In this document: positions 1 to 9,986 of the stretch, piece after piece
Position numbering within the stretch: position 1 is the stretch's first letter
How the letters are laid out: every line of letters starts with the position of its first letter
Assembly (NCBI GenBank): GCA_977006965.1
Contig: OZ345355.1
Span: 2,418,001 to 2,482,000 of the forward strand
DNA: 64,000 nucleotides
Source: Phymatolithon calcareum
Lineage: Eukaryota > Rhodophyta > Florideophyceae > Hapalidiales
Direction of reading: 5' to 3'
The notes under the pieces: model-generated
Told to the model about the DNA's origin: nothing
Database searches by the model: none
Seen by the model: the letters and a program-made list of their open reading frames with translations, nothing else
Position numbers and translations under genes: made by a program

Positions 1-92
1 AGTCCCGGAGCGACATATCCGGCATAGGTGATTCCGATGAGGGCGAGAAGAAGCACGATAGTGGAGCGGGAGAACATACTGATTGCGAATAA

Positions 93-317
93 GTGAGGCG
101 GAACGTTTGCTTATTCTGTGCCCTTGGCTTCACCTCCCCGTGGTCATGGGACAAGCACGCTTTATATAGGCACATGACACTGGCAGAGAGGGTTGCATTT
201 AATGCACCACAACTGGATGGTGTTTACTGTTCTTTTCAAAACTACGTACTAGATTTGAATCTTAATATACTGTGCGTTAGTTTAGAGAGGTGTAACTTGA
301 TGACCGACGCTTCTTGA
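93..317 (+). pseudogene. C2H2 zinc-finger-like fragment
   Basis: A short open frame begins just after an in-frame TAA at 90-92. The same frame is open back to the window edge, so this is probably the tail of a longer decayed frame. Near its start the spacing C-x2-C-x12-H-x4-H fits one C2H2 zinc finger (Cys in VCLFC, His in DKH and RH). Only a GTG is available as a start, so it is not a free-standing gene. C2H2 fingers are common at the N-terminus of LINE ORF2 proteins and in DNA-binding proteins, and I cannot tell which applies. The second half of the frame shows no recognisable feature. Confidence 0.25.
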
Positions 318-825
318 GGTACCAGCATTATGATCTATGTTCACACACTTTCTGAAAGAAATATGAGATCTTCCAGTCGCTTGAGCGACATCAGTGTGCA
401 AGAGAAATCGATCTTGGTAGATCATGATGTCCGATCTAATCATGGGTGGCGCAGCGTAGCGCAGGAAGAACAGGCTCCCTGAATCCGTGATATTAAAGGA
501 ATGTTAGGAAGGAACAAAAGGCACTGCATCCCGTCCTGCAATCGTCACCATCGAGCAGCCATCGACGAGGATAATGGTGTCCGTCATCCGTACGAGAAGC
601 AGTCCAATACAGTTGCAGAATTGAAGTAAATAACACGCAGTAGAAAGCGGTTAAGCTTGTGATAGGCCGCACGACGTCTACCGGGAGAAGAAAATTTTGT
701 TCAATTTTTTGCAATATATGATGGATCGTTTACATTTCCTGCATTTTCATTTTGCCTGCACGAAGATTCCGAACTAGATGAAGCTCTCAAGGATATTTCA
801 AACTTAATGCCCAAAGAACGACTCT
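318..825. other. No recognised feature
   Basis: About 500 bases of mixed composition. I see no convincing coding frame, repeat or RNA structure. The short minus-strand frame near 493-714 has no family signature. Confidence 0.5.
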
Positions 826-995
826 CCGATATTCAAAAAGATATGCTGGAAAGGGCAGTTGATACTGTCCACAGAAAATGTGCAAAATCAACTACTTAAG
901 TGAGAACGTAAGCGAGGGATTGTAGCAAGACAAAAAGTCTCTCACGTGCAATGATAATTGACAAGGGAGCTTCAATTAAATAGATATCCAATCCA
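826..995 (+). repeat. Short retroelement, copy 1 of 3 (ATCC-tailed)
   Basis: This copy starts at CCGATATTCAAAAAG and ends with GGGAGCTTCAATTAAA plus a short ATCC-like tail. It matches the copies at 39235-39400 and 57134-57299, which have the same 5' start and about the same length (~166-170 bp). The identical start argues for a discrete short interspersed element rather than random 5' truncations of a LINE. This is the oldest-looking copy, and I see no clear TSD. Confidence 0.6.
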
Positions 996-1662
996 ATTCA
1001 TTTTGCCCTGCTACGAAAGCACTTGTTAGAATGCACTGCGACATTGCGAGTAATTTCTTTACATCAATTACAATGCTAATTCCATTTTCCCCTGCCGCTA
1101 GCGCGCCGTCTGTGTGTTTCGGACGGATGGAAAAACTATGGAGAGGAAAGGATGGAAGTTTGCGGTGTAAGGAAATGATCGAGATGGTTGAAGCTCCAGA
1201 AGCGCTACGAGGACAAGAGGAGTGGTAAAATGGTCGAGTGTTACTATTCTCGACGCACAAACAACTCTTGTGCACATTGTGGATGGATGGAAAATGTACG
1301 GAGAGCGTACCATGGAAGCTTTACTATGTGACGGATCTATGGTACACACGGAGTCGTCAAGGTTCTTGAAACCTTACAGGAAAAGAGACTTGGTGGCCAG
1401 AAGTTACAACTATGACAATATTGTAACCCGGAGTCCGTCGGCTGCATTCATGAGACGGGAGCACCTCAAATGAGGCATAGAACAGACTCTTTATGCCGTG
1501 CGAGTAGGATTTCCGGAAGTGCTCTGGCTCAGAAATCATTTCATAGATCACCTCAGAATTGAAATATATATTCTTGGTAATCTGGAATTTGACCACTGCG
1601 GATTAAATGCTTCTTGTCGGAATTCCAAGACGCTGTGTCGATAGAAATGTGCATGGGCTAGG
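996..1662. other. No recognised feature
   Basis: Several overlapping frames of under 100 codons occur on both strands, and none has a family signature. No internal repeat is seen. Confidence 0.5.
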
Positions 1663-1995
1663 TGTTTTTTATTCAAGTTGATTTAAAAGCCCCATAGACT
1701 TCCGAAGACATGGGCGAGGCTTCCTCTCATGCTACCTACCTTTGTGCAGTTCATGAAACGCCCACAAGAATGGCGGACGGGAAAACTCAGGATTCAAAGT
1801 AATCCTATCTCAGTCCTCTACAGAATTGCTGGTGCTTGGACTCGACAGCTTTTTGCCATGGCTTATACTAATCAATACAGGCCTTCTTCGTTCTTCATGC
1901 GTTCTATGAGTGTCTTGCTGAACAGTAAGAGCTCATCTAGCGCCTTTTCTGCTTCAAGTCGTTTTTCTCCTTCTAGATCGGGGGCTGGGTGTGCA
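1663..1995 (-). mobile_element. LINE 3'-end fragment (B family)
   Basis: On the minus strand the segment encodes the last residues of a LINE ORF2 (an EKRLEAEKALDELL-like stretch followed by a stop near 1876). A 3' UTR follows with the shared motif GAGGAAGCC...GGGGCTTTTAAAT. Matching tails occur at 7641-7800, 37262-37430, 28168-28401 and 57846-58038. The piece is 5'-truncated, as is usual for LINE copies. Confidence 0.65.
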
Positions 1996-2878
1996 CGGGA
2001 AGAGTGCACAGGAAGAATGCGCTCGAAGCAATGCCTTCAATATGACGAGTGTTTCCAATAAAAATGGTTCAATTCCCGTTACCACACGATGAGCCTAAGA
2101 GTGGGCCCAGTTTTAGTTCTTCAACTACGGCGCGTACGTGAAAATTTTTGGGCTATCATCATGAAAATTATACCCTTAGAATCAGGAGCACTATTCACAA
2201 ATAGTTCCCGAAGCTCGCGAACTGAAGGAAATGTCCGGGAGAGCTATGGGCATTAGTGTGAAGCTCGTTCAAATAATTTTTTGGGCAGTACGACTGAAAA
2301 TGTTATCGGCGGAGTCAGGTGTTGAGCAATTTTTAGGTTGAAAAGAAATGTAAGCTTTACTGAATTGTAGCTTCATTGACAAACCAATGGCGGACGTACT
2401 AAAATTATAAAACTAAGCTTCGAAATATGCGAAGTCCGCCTGAAGAAAAGGACGAACTTGTTTGAAAAGTGTCAACGAGGGGGTCTGGGTTGGGAATGGA
2501 TGAACTTGCCCAGAATTCTGGCCGGAGAGATGTGTATGGACGCAAAAGTATGGCTGGGGCCAGAGCCAAACTGGCTCCATCAAGTAGTGGCTCCTTGCAC
2601 CGTTGCCACGAAATCTCTGCGCCTTTGCCATGTAATTCACGATCAGCCCCTTCTGCTCCCAATAATGGAGCTAGTCTCAAACTTTTTTGGAATCGTGTTA
2701 CTTAGTTTGGCATCGTGCTCGCATATGAGGTGTATGCATATCCAGATGACTGCTTTTTGAGCACGAGGACGGTCAGCATGTTCCCTACTTTTGTGTATAG
2801 CTTTTCATCAATGTAACGCGTTGACACACGACGAAAAAACGACTCTGAAAATTTTGCAGTACGAGGGAAGGTCGCGGG
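1996..2878. other. No recognised feature
   Basis: Frames around 2405-2760 overlap on opposite strands and have no recognisable domain. No gene is supported. Confidence 0.45.
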
Positions 2879-3525
2879 ATGGAATTGAAAGGGGATAGCG
2901 AGGCCCGTCTCGTCATCCACGGAGCAGTACCTGCCTTTGCAATAGTATTTGGCCATTTTGCTAAGCGGAATAATGATCGAATGCGAGAGCTGAGGCGCAA
3001 GATATTAGGAGAACACTTTGCGTTGCGACTCCTGCATGCAAAACGGAACCTGGAGAGAAGCAAGAAATACGAGGGCAAAGCTGAGGACCTAGCACAGGCA
3101 CAGAGGGATATTCGGTACCTCGAAGAGAACGAACTGTTGAACGTCCCAGCTGAGAGGGCCGTGGAAGGAAAGGTCACACACAAGAAGGAGAAACTGCGAA
3201 CCTATTGCGCATGGAGCGAGACGGAGAAGGCAAAAAACGCAAAATCGCCGTGGATATGAATGAGAATCCAAACCCCGTAGTCCAAATTAATTCGAGGAAA
3301 CACAGACTTTGGGCAGCTATATGGTTTTTCGGCCGCTTTCCTCCGCGAAACCCGTCGACATATATATCGAAAGCTACGACGAACTAGCAGCGATGCTGTT
3401 GGAAACCCTCCAACGCAACCTTACGCAACCCAAGATGAATGAGGGAACAGAAGAGGGAGTGAAACAAGCGATGAGCAAACTAATGATGCTAGAAAGTGAG
3501 ATGAAAGAGGAGATGATCGTATGAT
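2879..3525 (+). pseudogene. LINE ORF2 C-terminal fragment
   Basis: The first part (2879-3259) matches the post-RT region of the LINE copies at 14.9 and 37.5 kb: an FGxxAxxxxDRMR stretch, then FALRLLHAKRNLE and a following acidic Asp/Tyr-Leu stretch. After a frame change near 3250 the second part carries the FGRFPP motif seen in all LINE families of this window, and ends at a stop near 3522. At least one frameshift separates the two parts. The RT domain is absent, so this is a dead fragment. The upstream break is not defined. Confidence 0.65.
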
Positions 3526-3547
3526 GATGGAGGTGATATGCTGTAGT

Positions 3548-3782
3548 CTTCCCTTTTCGATGGAACTGGCTTGGCCACATTCTCAGAATGGACGAGTGCC
3601 GCCCGGTCCGCCAGGTGCTGATCCAATGCGTCAGACCAACTCATGAATCAATCTTTGGTGACTTACCTAGCCTAGACATCCAAACCGCAGTCCAGCTCGC
3701 TAGCAATAGACTAGAGTGGAAAAAACATAGACCCTCGAATCGCTGCTAGACCCATTAGGGAAAAGGCAAAATGAATGAATGC
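3548..3782 (+). mobile_element. LINE 3' end of a second clade (TGAA-tailed)
   Basis: One frame encodes a C-terminal stretch with WLGHILRM, then Arg-rich residues, then a final Asn-Arg-x-x-Trp motif. This is the usual extreme C-terminus of RTE/CR1-type ORF2 proteins. It is followed by a stop, GGGAAAAGGCAAA and a (TGAA)n tail. A minus-strand copy of the same 3' end lies at about 42262-42390 with the same tail. This clade differs from the FGxFPP LINEs next to it. Confidence 0.6.
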
Positions 3783-4389
3783 AGTCTTCCCTGGAAGGGT
3801 TGCAGAGCAATGCGAAGCTGCTCTGGTGTCGGCGTGCGCCGGCGTTGACGGCTTCTAAAAAAACGTACAATTTGCCTCCCTGTGCAATAGTTGTGCAGCG
3901 AGACACACCGCAGAGAGTAGGCACAACAATTGTGCAGTAGGCACCTATTTTACACGTGTAAACGGATCAAATCAGAGAGTAAAGATATAAATGAACTTTG
4001 CAGCACACTCGACTCAAACGTACCCAAAGCCTGTGTTCCGAGCTCATCATGTGAATCTCCCCAATATTCTCCTCTCTTTTTCCTAACTCGTAGCGCACAT
4101 ATCTGAGTTGCCATGGATGTGGTACACCGTCCTCTTTTGGAGTACGTAATAATCGGCTTTATTTTGAACAAGGAGCGGTAGCCCGAAGCTATAAAATTCG
4201 AATCTGTAATCTTCTACAACCTTTCCTTGAATCGCTAACGACATATTCCCTCGCGAAGAATCCAAAGGAATGATCTTCGGAACTCGTAATCTTTTATTGT
4301 TAAGGGCAGCAGACGTGCAAGTCTTCGGTCCGTGGCAATAAAATCAGATTTCTGTATAAGTCCTAGGTACGCGCTTGGAAGGAGAATAA
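3783..4389. other. No recognised feature
   Basis: No gene is supported. A small imperfect inverted repeat built on ACAATTGTGCAG lies around 3886-3935. Confidence 0.45.
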
Positions 4390-5136
4390 GAAGAAAGATA
4401 GATTTTTATTTAAAAGTTTCAAACGCATCTGCTGACGCATGGGGCAACTTTCCTAGGGCCAAGAGGTCTTGGCTAGATTCTGACTGTGGAGGCGTTTTCT
4501 TTTCTTGTTGGTGGTACTCGATTCAGTTGACTACAAAAACCCACCCCTGGTCTCCTTCGGGACTTCGAGGGGGAAAGTTACTCCCCTGTCCTGTGACACG
4601 CTGTGATCTCAAGTTGCGGGCCGTCCTTACTTGTCCACAGCCTGGAACATGGTTAGAAGCTCGTCGAGTGCTCGCTTAGTCCAGGCACTGTCCTCTTTGG
4701 AGAGCCTGTTTTTTGCGAGGCCATTTATCACGTCTTCGATGGCACCTTTTCCACATTGGCCGGTGAGTTCGATAAGGGTAGAGGTGCTTGTTGGAGGGAA
4801 CATTCCAAATGACCACTTGATGACAAGTATTCTATGTCTTTTTGACACTTTCGCGTTCGGTATAGGTCGTTTTTTCGACTTTTCCACATACTCTGCGGCC
4901 TCCAGTATCGTTTTTCCTTGGTATTTCTTGATGTTTGTCTTAGCTGTCGCTTCGTTTGCTGCTTCGCACAGGAAGCCACTCACTTTTGCGTGGACAATAT
5001 CTCTCTCCGCTGCTAGACGTTCTTTGTTCGTCATCTCTGTTGTTGGAGCAGATATCATCGCATCGCGTCTTCTTATCGATTTCAGCATTACCCTGGCAAG
5101 GCATACATACCCCAGAACAGTGCCCTGCACTTTCAC
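4390..5136 (-). mobile_element. LINE fragment, C family, 3' part of ORF2
   Basis: The minus-strand ORF (4627-5136, 169 codons) is the ORF2 C-terminus. It has a Glu/Ala-rich helix, then R-H-R-x-L-V-I-K-W-S-FGMFPP, and ends in an acidic helix with KRALDELL. A 3' UTR follows and ends in CTTTTAAATAAAAATC on the minus strand. A paralogue lies at 10704-11395. RT and endonuclease are absent, so the copy is 5'-truncated. The ATG of the open frame lies in sequence shared with 7457-7500, so it is not a native start. Confidence 0.65.
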
Positions 5137-5180
5137 GCCCTAAATCAGATCAGCGCATCGCTTCTTCTTATCGATTTCAG
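5055..5180 (+). repeat. Tandem duplication, first unit and start of second
   Basis: The segment around CATCGC...TTATCGATTTCAG...ACCCCAGAACAGTGCCCTGC occurs once intact (about 5055-5147). It starts again at about 5149. The second unit is cut by insertions after 5180, after 5391 and after 6468, and it resumes at 7457 with the same ACCCCAGAACAGTGCCCTGC. The intact unit is therefore an in-window empty-site reference for all three insertions. Confidence 0.7.
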
Positions 5181-5359
5181 GGGATATATGATGATTTTAT
5201 TTTTGAGAGCTCCCAAAGCCTCACCTTGGAGTAACGGGGAAGTTCTTGCATAATCTCTACGCTAAAGTCATCTGGCTGCTCAAAACGTTCTTGATTCGTA
5301 ATTCTCTCCCAACAAGAGCTCCTGTTAGTCTCTTGCACTCAAACTCAATTTCTGTACTC
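5181..5359 (-). mobile_element. LINE tail insertion, A family
   Basis: On the minus strand this is the last ~180 bases of the A-family LINE: the end of ORF2 (motif ECKRLTGALVGRELRI in better copies) and the 3' end GGGAGCTCTCAAAAATAAAA. It is flanked by ATTTCAG at 5174-5180 and 5360-5366, a 7-bp TSD. The unbroken flank occurs at about 5080-5095. Confidence 0.7.
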
Positions 5360-5391
5360 ATTTCAGCATTACCCTAGAAAGGCATACATAC

Positions 5392-6451
5392 CAGGCTTGG
5401 AACCAATTTAATTGCTGAAGGAAAGAGCAATCGTGCAATTCAACTGTTCGTCGCTTCTTCTTTTCAATTTAAACTGCAATTGGCAATCCCTACTCTAATC
5501 GATACTGCAATTCCTACCCTTTACTGCAATTCGTTTACCAATTAGCGAAGCCTAACTCTTCTTTATTTCCGTTCACCAGGCACGACTTGAGATGGTTGTA
5601 GGGGATTGTGTAGCCCTTGTTGTGCTCAAAAACGAAACTCCGGTTTTGACTGGAAGGTGCATGTCTCTCCACCCGGGCACTGAAACACTTGAAAAGTCAC
5701 AGTTGTTCGAAAACCGGATCCTCGACGAATATGGACATCGCGAAGTTCTTCGCGGAGCTTCTTCATGAGAAGTTAGACCACCTCTTTCTTCGACGGTTTG
5801 CGTGATTTAGACGCCCACAAGCCCTGCAAAAGAACTGAGGGGAGACAGTCCTTAATCACAACACATGCTTCTAAAAAGCCCGATGCCTCTCCCTCTCAAT
5901 GAGAGGCTGGAAGGGCTGGCTTTTATAGCCTTTTACAATACCCTAAATCTATCAATTACCTTATCCACGCAATCCAGTCTTTTGCCCTGATTGCGTAAGT
6001 AAATGCCCCGTAATTATGGGTTACCTCTTAAGTGTCGTTCTGATCCTTGCTTGGCGAACGCTTGGTATCGTCCCATATCTACAGTGATGGAGGCGACATG
6101 GTGAATTTGGCCCTGGCGATAATAACTTAGCAGTCTCTTTTGCTTTTATAGGAGTACCATCGTACTTCTATGCAGCAGCCACGTTTATCTGATGCAATGT
6201 GCTAACATAGACGTATGTTGAAAGTACAAAAGGGGTACGTATTCAAATGCATCGAATGCGTAAGAAAACGTAGCTTTTTTCTGATTCAGCATATAAATAG
6301 AGAAAAACGTAACGCAATACGTATCGCAATTGAATCTTCGTGAGAAATACACATTGCAATTAGATGCTCATCTTTCCTCGCAAATTTCAATCACGAGTCT
6401 ATTGTACAATTAACTCGAATTGCAATTGCAATCAAATTGGTTCCAAGCCTG
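5392..6451. mobile_element. hAT-like non-autonomous DNA transposon
   Basis: The ends are inverted copies of CAGGCTTGGAACCAATTT with 23 of 24 positions matching. They are flanked by a perfect 8-bp duplication ATACATAC (5384-5391 and 6452-6459). The 8-bp TSD and CAGG-type terminus are characteristic of the hAT superfamily. The subterminal zones are full of TGCAATT motifs in both orientations, as expected of transposase-binding arrays. I find no transposase frame in the 1060 bp, so it is non-autonomous. The uninterrupted target sits at about 5104-5126. Confidence 0.8.
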
Positions 6452-6468
6452 ATACATACCCCAGACAG

Positions 6469-7456
6469 TTTTTTTTTGAATTTTGAATTTATTAAACGCC
6501 CTCAGAAACACTCATAAGACTGTAAGGGAGATGCGTTTCAGATGCTACTACCTTGGTAGCTCCGATACTCTGTTAAAGCCCGCAAAAGCTCGTTGCTATC
6601 GTCGTAGCCCTAGCTGCAAAAACCCTCCTCAAGAGAAGGTGGAGGGAAAAGCTTAGAGTCCACTTGTCCTGTTCGTAGGAATCTCAGCGTCGCCGTCCTA
6701 TTTTGTCTTGGTCTACTCCATGTCGTCATAAAAGACGATTGCGAGGAATAGTACTTTGTCGAGTGCCTTTTCAGTCTCACTAGTCTCCTCTTCTGTTAGT
6801 CGATATCTTTGAAGGTACACTTCGAGCTTGTTCATGAGTGTTGGTACGGTTTCACCAAATTTGTGTTCCAGAAGTGTGGTACTCAATGGGGGAAAACGTC
6901 CGAATGCCCATTTAATCGCCAATTGGCGGTGACGTGCTTTCGGTAGTCTGATGATGGCGGGAGTAGACCCCGGAATATCATAAGGAAGTTTCCTCTTTCT
7001 GCTCGCCTCCAAGCCGTCTCCTTCGTCTTTAAAGAGCAGGACCCTCAACGATTTTGCTGAAACGCGCTGCTTAAGATAGGTTAGTGCCGTCTCGAATAGG
7101 TCGTGATGTAACATTGATGATATGTCACGACACACCCATTGCAATTCCTCAACGTCTCTTTCCTCTCTTGGGACTGCGAGCAAGCCCATTTTCTTTGTTT
7201 TGGCTCGTTCAAGCATTCGTAACGCTAGAACTAGTCTTCTGTCTTCCGCATTATGTATGCGACAGAGAAGACGAAGTCTCGCGTGTCGATTTTTTGCGAT
7301 TGGACCAAATACTTGTCCTAAAAAAGTCTTCTCCACGTCTGCAATAGCTGTTTGAACTCTTGTCGTCCATGGCGTCAGGTGCATGGCATATTCCCATCTT
7401 GGCTGTATCAAGGCCTTGTACTTCTTGATTGCTTTTAAGGGACTGAGTCCCCGGGC
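6469..7456 (-). mobile_element. 5'-truncated LINE, B family
   Basis: A minus-strand LINE copy. Its poly-A-like tail after GGGCGTTTAATAAA is at 6469-6490, and its truncated 5' end is at 7456. It is flanked by TACCCCAGACAG (6457-6468) and TACCCCAGAACAG (7457-7469), a 12-13 bp TSD with one indel. A close paralogue lies at 48340-49253. The 3' UTR contains a stem CCCTCC/GGAGGG (6621-6644). Confidence 0.75.
6713..7456 (-). pseudogene. LINE ORF2 C-terminal half
   Basis: The frame is open from the truncated 5' end to a stop at 6713. It begins just upstream of the IQPRWEYAMHLTPW motif that follows the RT thumb in this family. A basic FGPIAKNRHARLRLLCRI stretch comes next, then the conserved R-H-R-Q-L-A-I-K-W-A-FGRFPPLSTTLLE region, then an acidic C-terminal helix. 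The fingers and palm of the RT are missing, so it cannot be active, although the remaining frame has no stop codon, which suggests a fairly recent insertion. No native start exists; any ATG is internal. Confidence 0.7.
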
Positions 7457-7640
7457 TACCCCAGAACAGTGCCCTGCACATTCATGCCCGAAATCAGCAT
7501 CCTGATTAAACCCGTCCTGAGAAAAATAGAAGACAAATCGGCTTGGTTTTTACAGAGATAATACTATGCCCGCTTTCTTTCATCCTCACTGCTTGGTGCG
7601 GTAGACAATTCTCGGAAAACATAGAACTACATCATAAACT

Positions 7641-7800
7641 GAATAAACTTTTTTTGACAAAGTTTACTTAAAAGCCCCACAGACTTCCGAAGATATGGGC
7701 AAGGCTTCCTCAGTTGCTACTTACCTTTGTTTAGCTTACGAAAACGCACCGCCAGAGGGGCGGGCGGAAAAACTTAGGATCTCAGATATCCCATCTAAAT
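7641..7800 (-). mobile_element. LINE 3' tail, B family
   Basis: A minus-strand fragment with the tail hallmark GAGGAAGCC...GGGGCTTTTAAGTAAA. It is closely similar to 1663-1830 and 37262-37430. Only 3' UTR is present. Confidence 0.65.
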
Positions 7801-8210
7801 TGCAGAACTTCTGTATTGGTCGCCGTAGACGACCCCCGGTAGCGAGGCGTCATTGTGTGTTCATTGCGCCACATTTTGCAGCTCGGTCATCAGTGCACCG
7901 AGCTCGTTTGACAGCTGATCCGATAGCATGTCGTAACCGCGCCTGGCACGTGGCGCGGTACTCGCGTAAGTCCCTATTGATTAAGGGCGTTGACATCGTC
8001 TCTATAGACGCTCTGCCGGCAGCGGCGTACCGATGGTATTTTAGGTATTCTCTGGAAAGCGACTTCTCGCTCGGTGTTGCACGTCTTCTCCACTTCCGCC
8101 GCCGTGCTCACTCCTCGGCTGTATAAATTGTTTCGGAGCAATTCATACACATCGCGACTGGCTTTCTGAGAACCTCAAGAAGAGAAAACAGAAGGCATCA
8201 AAGTTTTTAG
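7801..8210. other. CpG-rich segment, unidentified
   Basis: This stretch is clearly richer in GC and CpG than its neighbours. Short frames are open on both strands (plus 7695-8126; minus with a helical SDQLSNELGALMTELQ stretch), but none reaches a recognisable domain. It lies downstream of the membrane-protein gene. It may be a remnant of a foreign GC-rich element. Confidence 0.3.
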
Positions 8211-8954
8211 TTAGTAGTCTCGCTCGTAGTCGTAAATACCTAGCTTTTGAACGTCCTTCTCAACCCTACGACGGGACCAATTGATTGCGGTGATAATGGC
8301 TCCAACAATAGTCGCACAGGCGCCGATGACCGGGCCAAGCCATATCCAGATACTCAGATCGATGCCCTTCTTGTTCTCAACCGGACTGTTGTCCGATTCC
8401 GACGTCGCTGGGGTTACGGTTGGGGTCGGGGACCCCTTAAATGCCTGGCGGTAAAGACAAACGTTAATGTTGCTATCCCCGATGAGGAAGTACTTTACAC
8501 CTTTAGTAAGGCTGACGTTTTTCTGGAGCCCCCACATTTTCACCCGGACGTCTTCTATAGGTCGTGAGAAATAAACCCAGACTCCAGAAAGGCGATTTTC
8601 TTTGCATTGCAATTCGTCTGAGTAGCCGACCACTCGGAATCCAATCTTTTTCTTGATAGGGTCACTGTAATCATGGTCACCAAAATGTTGGTGACCATAC
8701 TCTTTAAAAAGTTCAAACCTACCGCTCAAACAGGGCTTCCCATTGAACGAGAGATTTTTCGCCGCGAGATCCTTTTCAGTTCTGCCGATCTCCGCGGTGT
8801 CTGCGCACATAGATATGTTCTTGCTCTTTCGCTCCAATGTGTAACTGCCCTCGATATCCGAGATTTCGAGTGTGGCAATGGAGGCGCACAGCAGATTCAG
8901 AAGAAGAAGGGCACATGGGAGAAGCTGAAGGAGACAGAGACACGAGCACGCCAT
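8211..8954 (-). CDS. Secreted/type I single-pass membrane protein
   Basis: A 247-residue protein with ATG at 8954. Residues 1-27 form a signal peptide (very Leu/Cys-rich, cleavage likely after CASIA). Residues ~28-165 form a lumenal or extracellular domain with five or six cysteines and NxS/T sites. Residues ~172-190 are a short Pro/Thr/Ser stalk. Residues ~200-225 are one hydrophobic membrane helix (starting IWIWLGPVIGACATIVG) followed by Arg-Arg-Arg stop-transfer residues. A ~25-residue cytoplasmic tail ends in YDYERDY. The topology is that of a type I surface protein. I recognise no domain family. The frame is complete and the predicted parts are in a sensible order, so it is probably a real gene. 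No clear TATA box is visible upstream. Confidence 0.7.
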   Translation of the reverse strand: MACSCLCLLQLLPCALLLLNLLCASIATLEISDIEGSYTLERKSKNISMCADTAEIGRTEKDLAAKNLSFNGKPCLSGRFELFKEYGHQHFGDHDYSDPIKKKIGFRVVGYSDELQCKENRLSGVWVYFSRPIEDVRVKMWGLQKNVSLTKGVKYFLIGDSNINVCLYRQAFKGSPTPTVTPATSESDNSPVENKKGIDLSIWIWLGPVIGACATIVGAIITAINWSRRRVEKDVQKLGIYDYERDY

Positions 8955-9319
8955 CGCACGGCGACGGGGAGGTTAAGGGGAGCACTGTGCGGGATGTGGA
9001 CGCCGAAAAACCAGCAGCTGCTCACACGAGCACCGAGAATCGACTAGAATGCCGGGAAGGAGACCGCAACGGTAGATGAAGTGTCAGTAATGGTAGCGAT
9101 TGCTTGATCGGTGGTGATGGTTGCGACCGTGGAAGGACAAAAGCATAGAAGTGAGTCTCTGAGAAATTTACGATGAGCGAAATTAGATTGATTTTCTCAC
9201 AGCGCCCACGACCCACCAACTTGGGGAAGGCTGCACCGATGTACATGTGAATGCAGCTGGAGCGCATCCTAATTTTAGACATGCATCAATATCGCGTGTG
9301 TGTTAATTTGCAAATTATT
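8955..9319. other. Upstream region of the membrane-protein gene
   Basis: A GC-rich 5' flank of the minus-strand gene; promoter elements are not recognisable. The plus-strand frames here are antisense shadows. Confidence 0.3.
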
Positions 9320-9418
9320 GATGAGTTGCCATGGCAACTCATCCATTGTTGGGAGCACTGCAGCATTTGGGCCCAAATAAACCAACTAATTGTTGGGCCA
9401 AAATGCTGCCATGCTCCC
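9320..9418. repeat. Two adjacent palindromes
   Basis: A perfect 24-bp palindrome centred on GTTGCCATGGCAAC (9320-9343) is followed by a hairpin. The hairpin arms are 9351-9376 (starting GGGAGCACTGCAGC) and 9393-9418; they match at 23 of 26 positions around a 16-bp loop. No coding frame is involved. It could be a fold-back element or the ends of a very short inverted-repeat transposon. Confidence 0.75.
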
Positions 9419-9977
9419 CCAGTGTATGGAAGCGCAGCGAACTGGGTATGATACAGTAAGAATGTTATGGAGGGGAATAACGCAAACCCGTTGTCATACT
9501 GCTTTTGGGTTCATACAATTTCTATGAAGCTTTTCAAACGATGTGAAAATGTATCATATATGCATGTTTCTAATGGGAAAAAATAAGGTCGGTTGGCACG
9601 AAAATTGGGAGTTTCCCACTGTAGCGGTAGTTCTCGTTGCAGGACTAGGCTTTGTGGAGAGAAATAATGGGAAATAAAGGCACTACCCTGCTTAGTCGAA
9701 GTTCTTTTGAGTATCAAGTAAACTCATAATCCAGTCGGCACACGAAAGGGTATCTTTCACAATTAAATTTGTGTAATTTGTGAAAATTCCCCTGGCGACA
9801 CCTTGTGAGTCTAAAGGCCACATCACGTCCATGCTAACAGCGCGTTTCCTTTGCAAGCTATCATGCGTTCAAGTTGCATTTCGCTGAAAATTGGAAGATT
9901 AGAGCTAGAGAGCATTCCCGAGCATTTGCTTATATTTGTTATTAATTATTGATTTTGGGAGAGAAGAAGAAGAAAAG
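9419..9977. other. No recognised feature
   Basis: No gene is supported. The last ~25 bases are a GAA-rich run. In rearranged form this is the flank of the LINE tail that continues at 10695. Confidence 0.4.
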
Positions 9978-9986
9978 AAGATTTTT

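Noticed and set aside
4631-5143. 170-codon plus-strand frame
   Set aside because: It is antisense to the LINE ORF2 C-terminus at 4627-5136, which has clear homologues.
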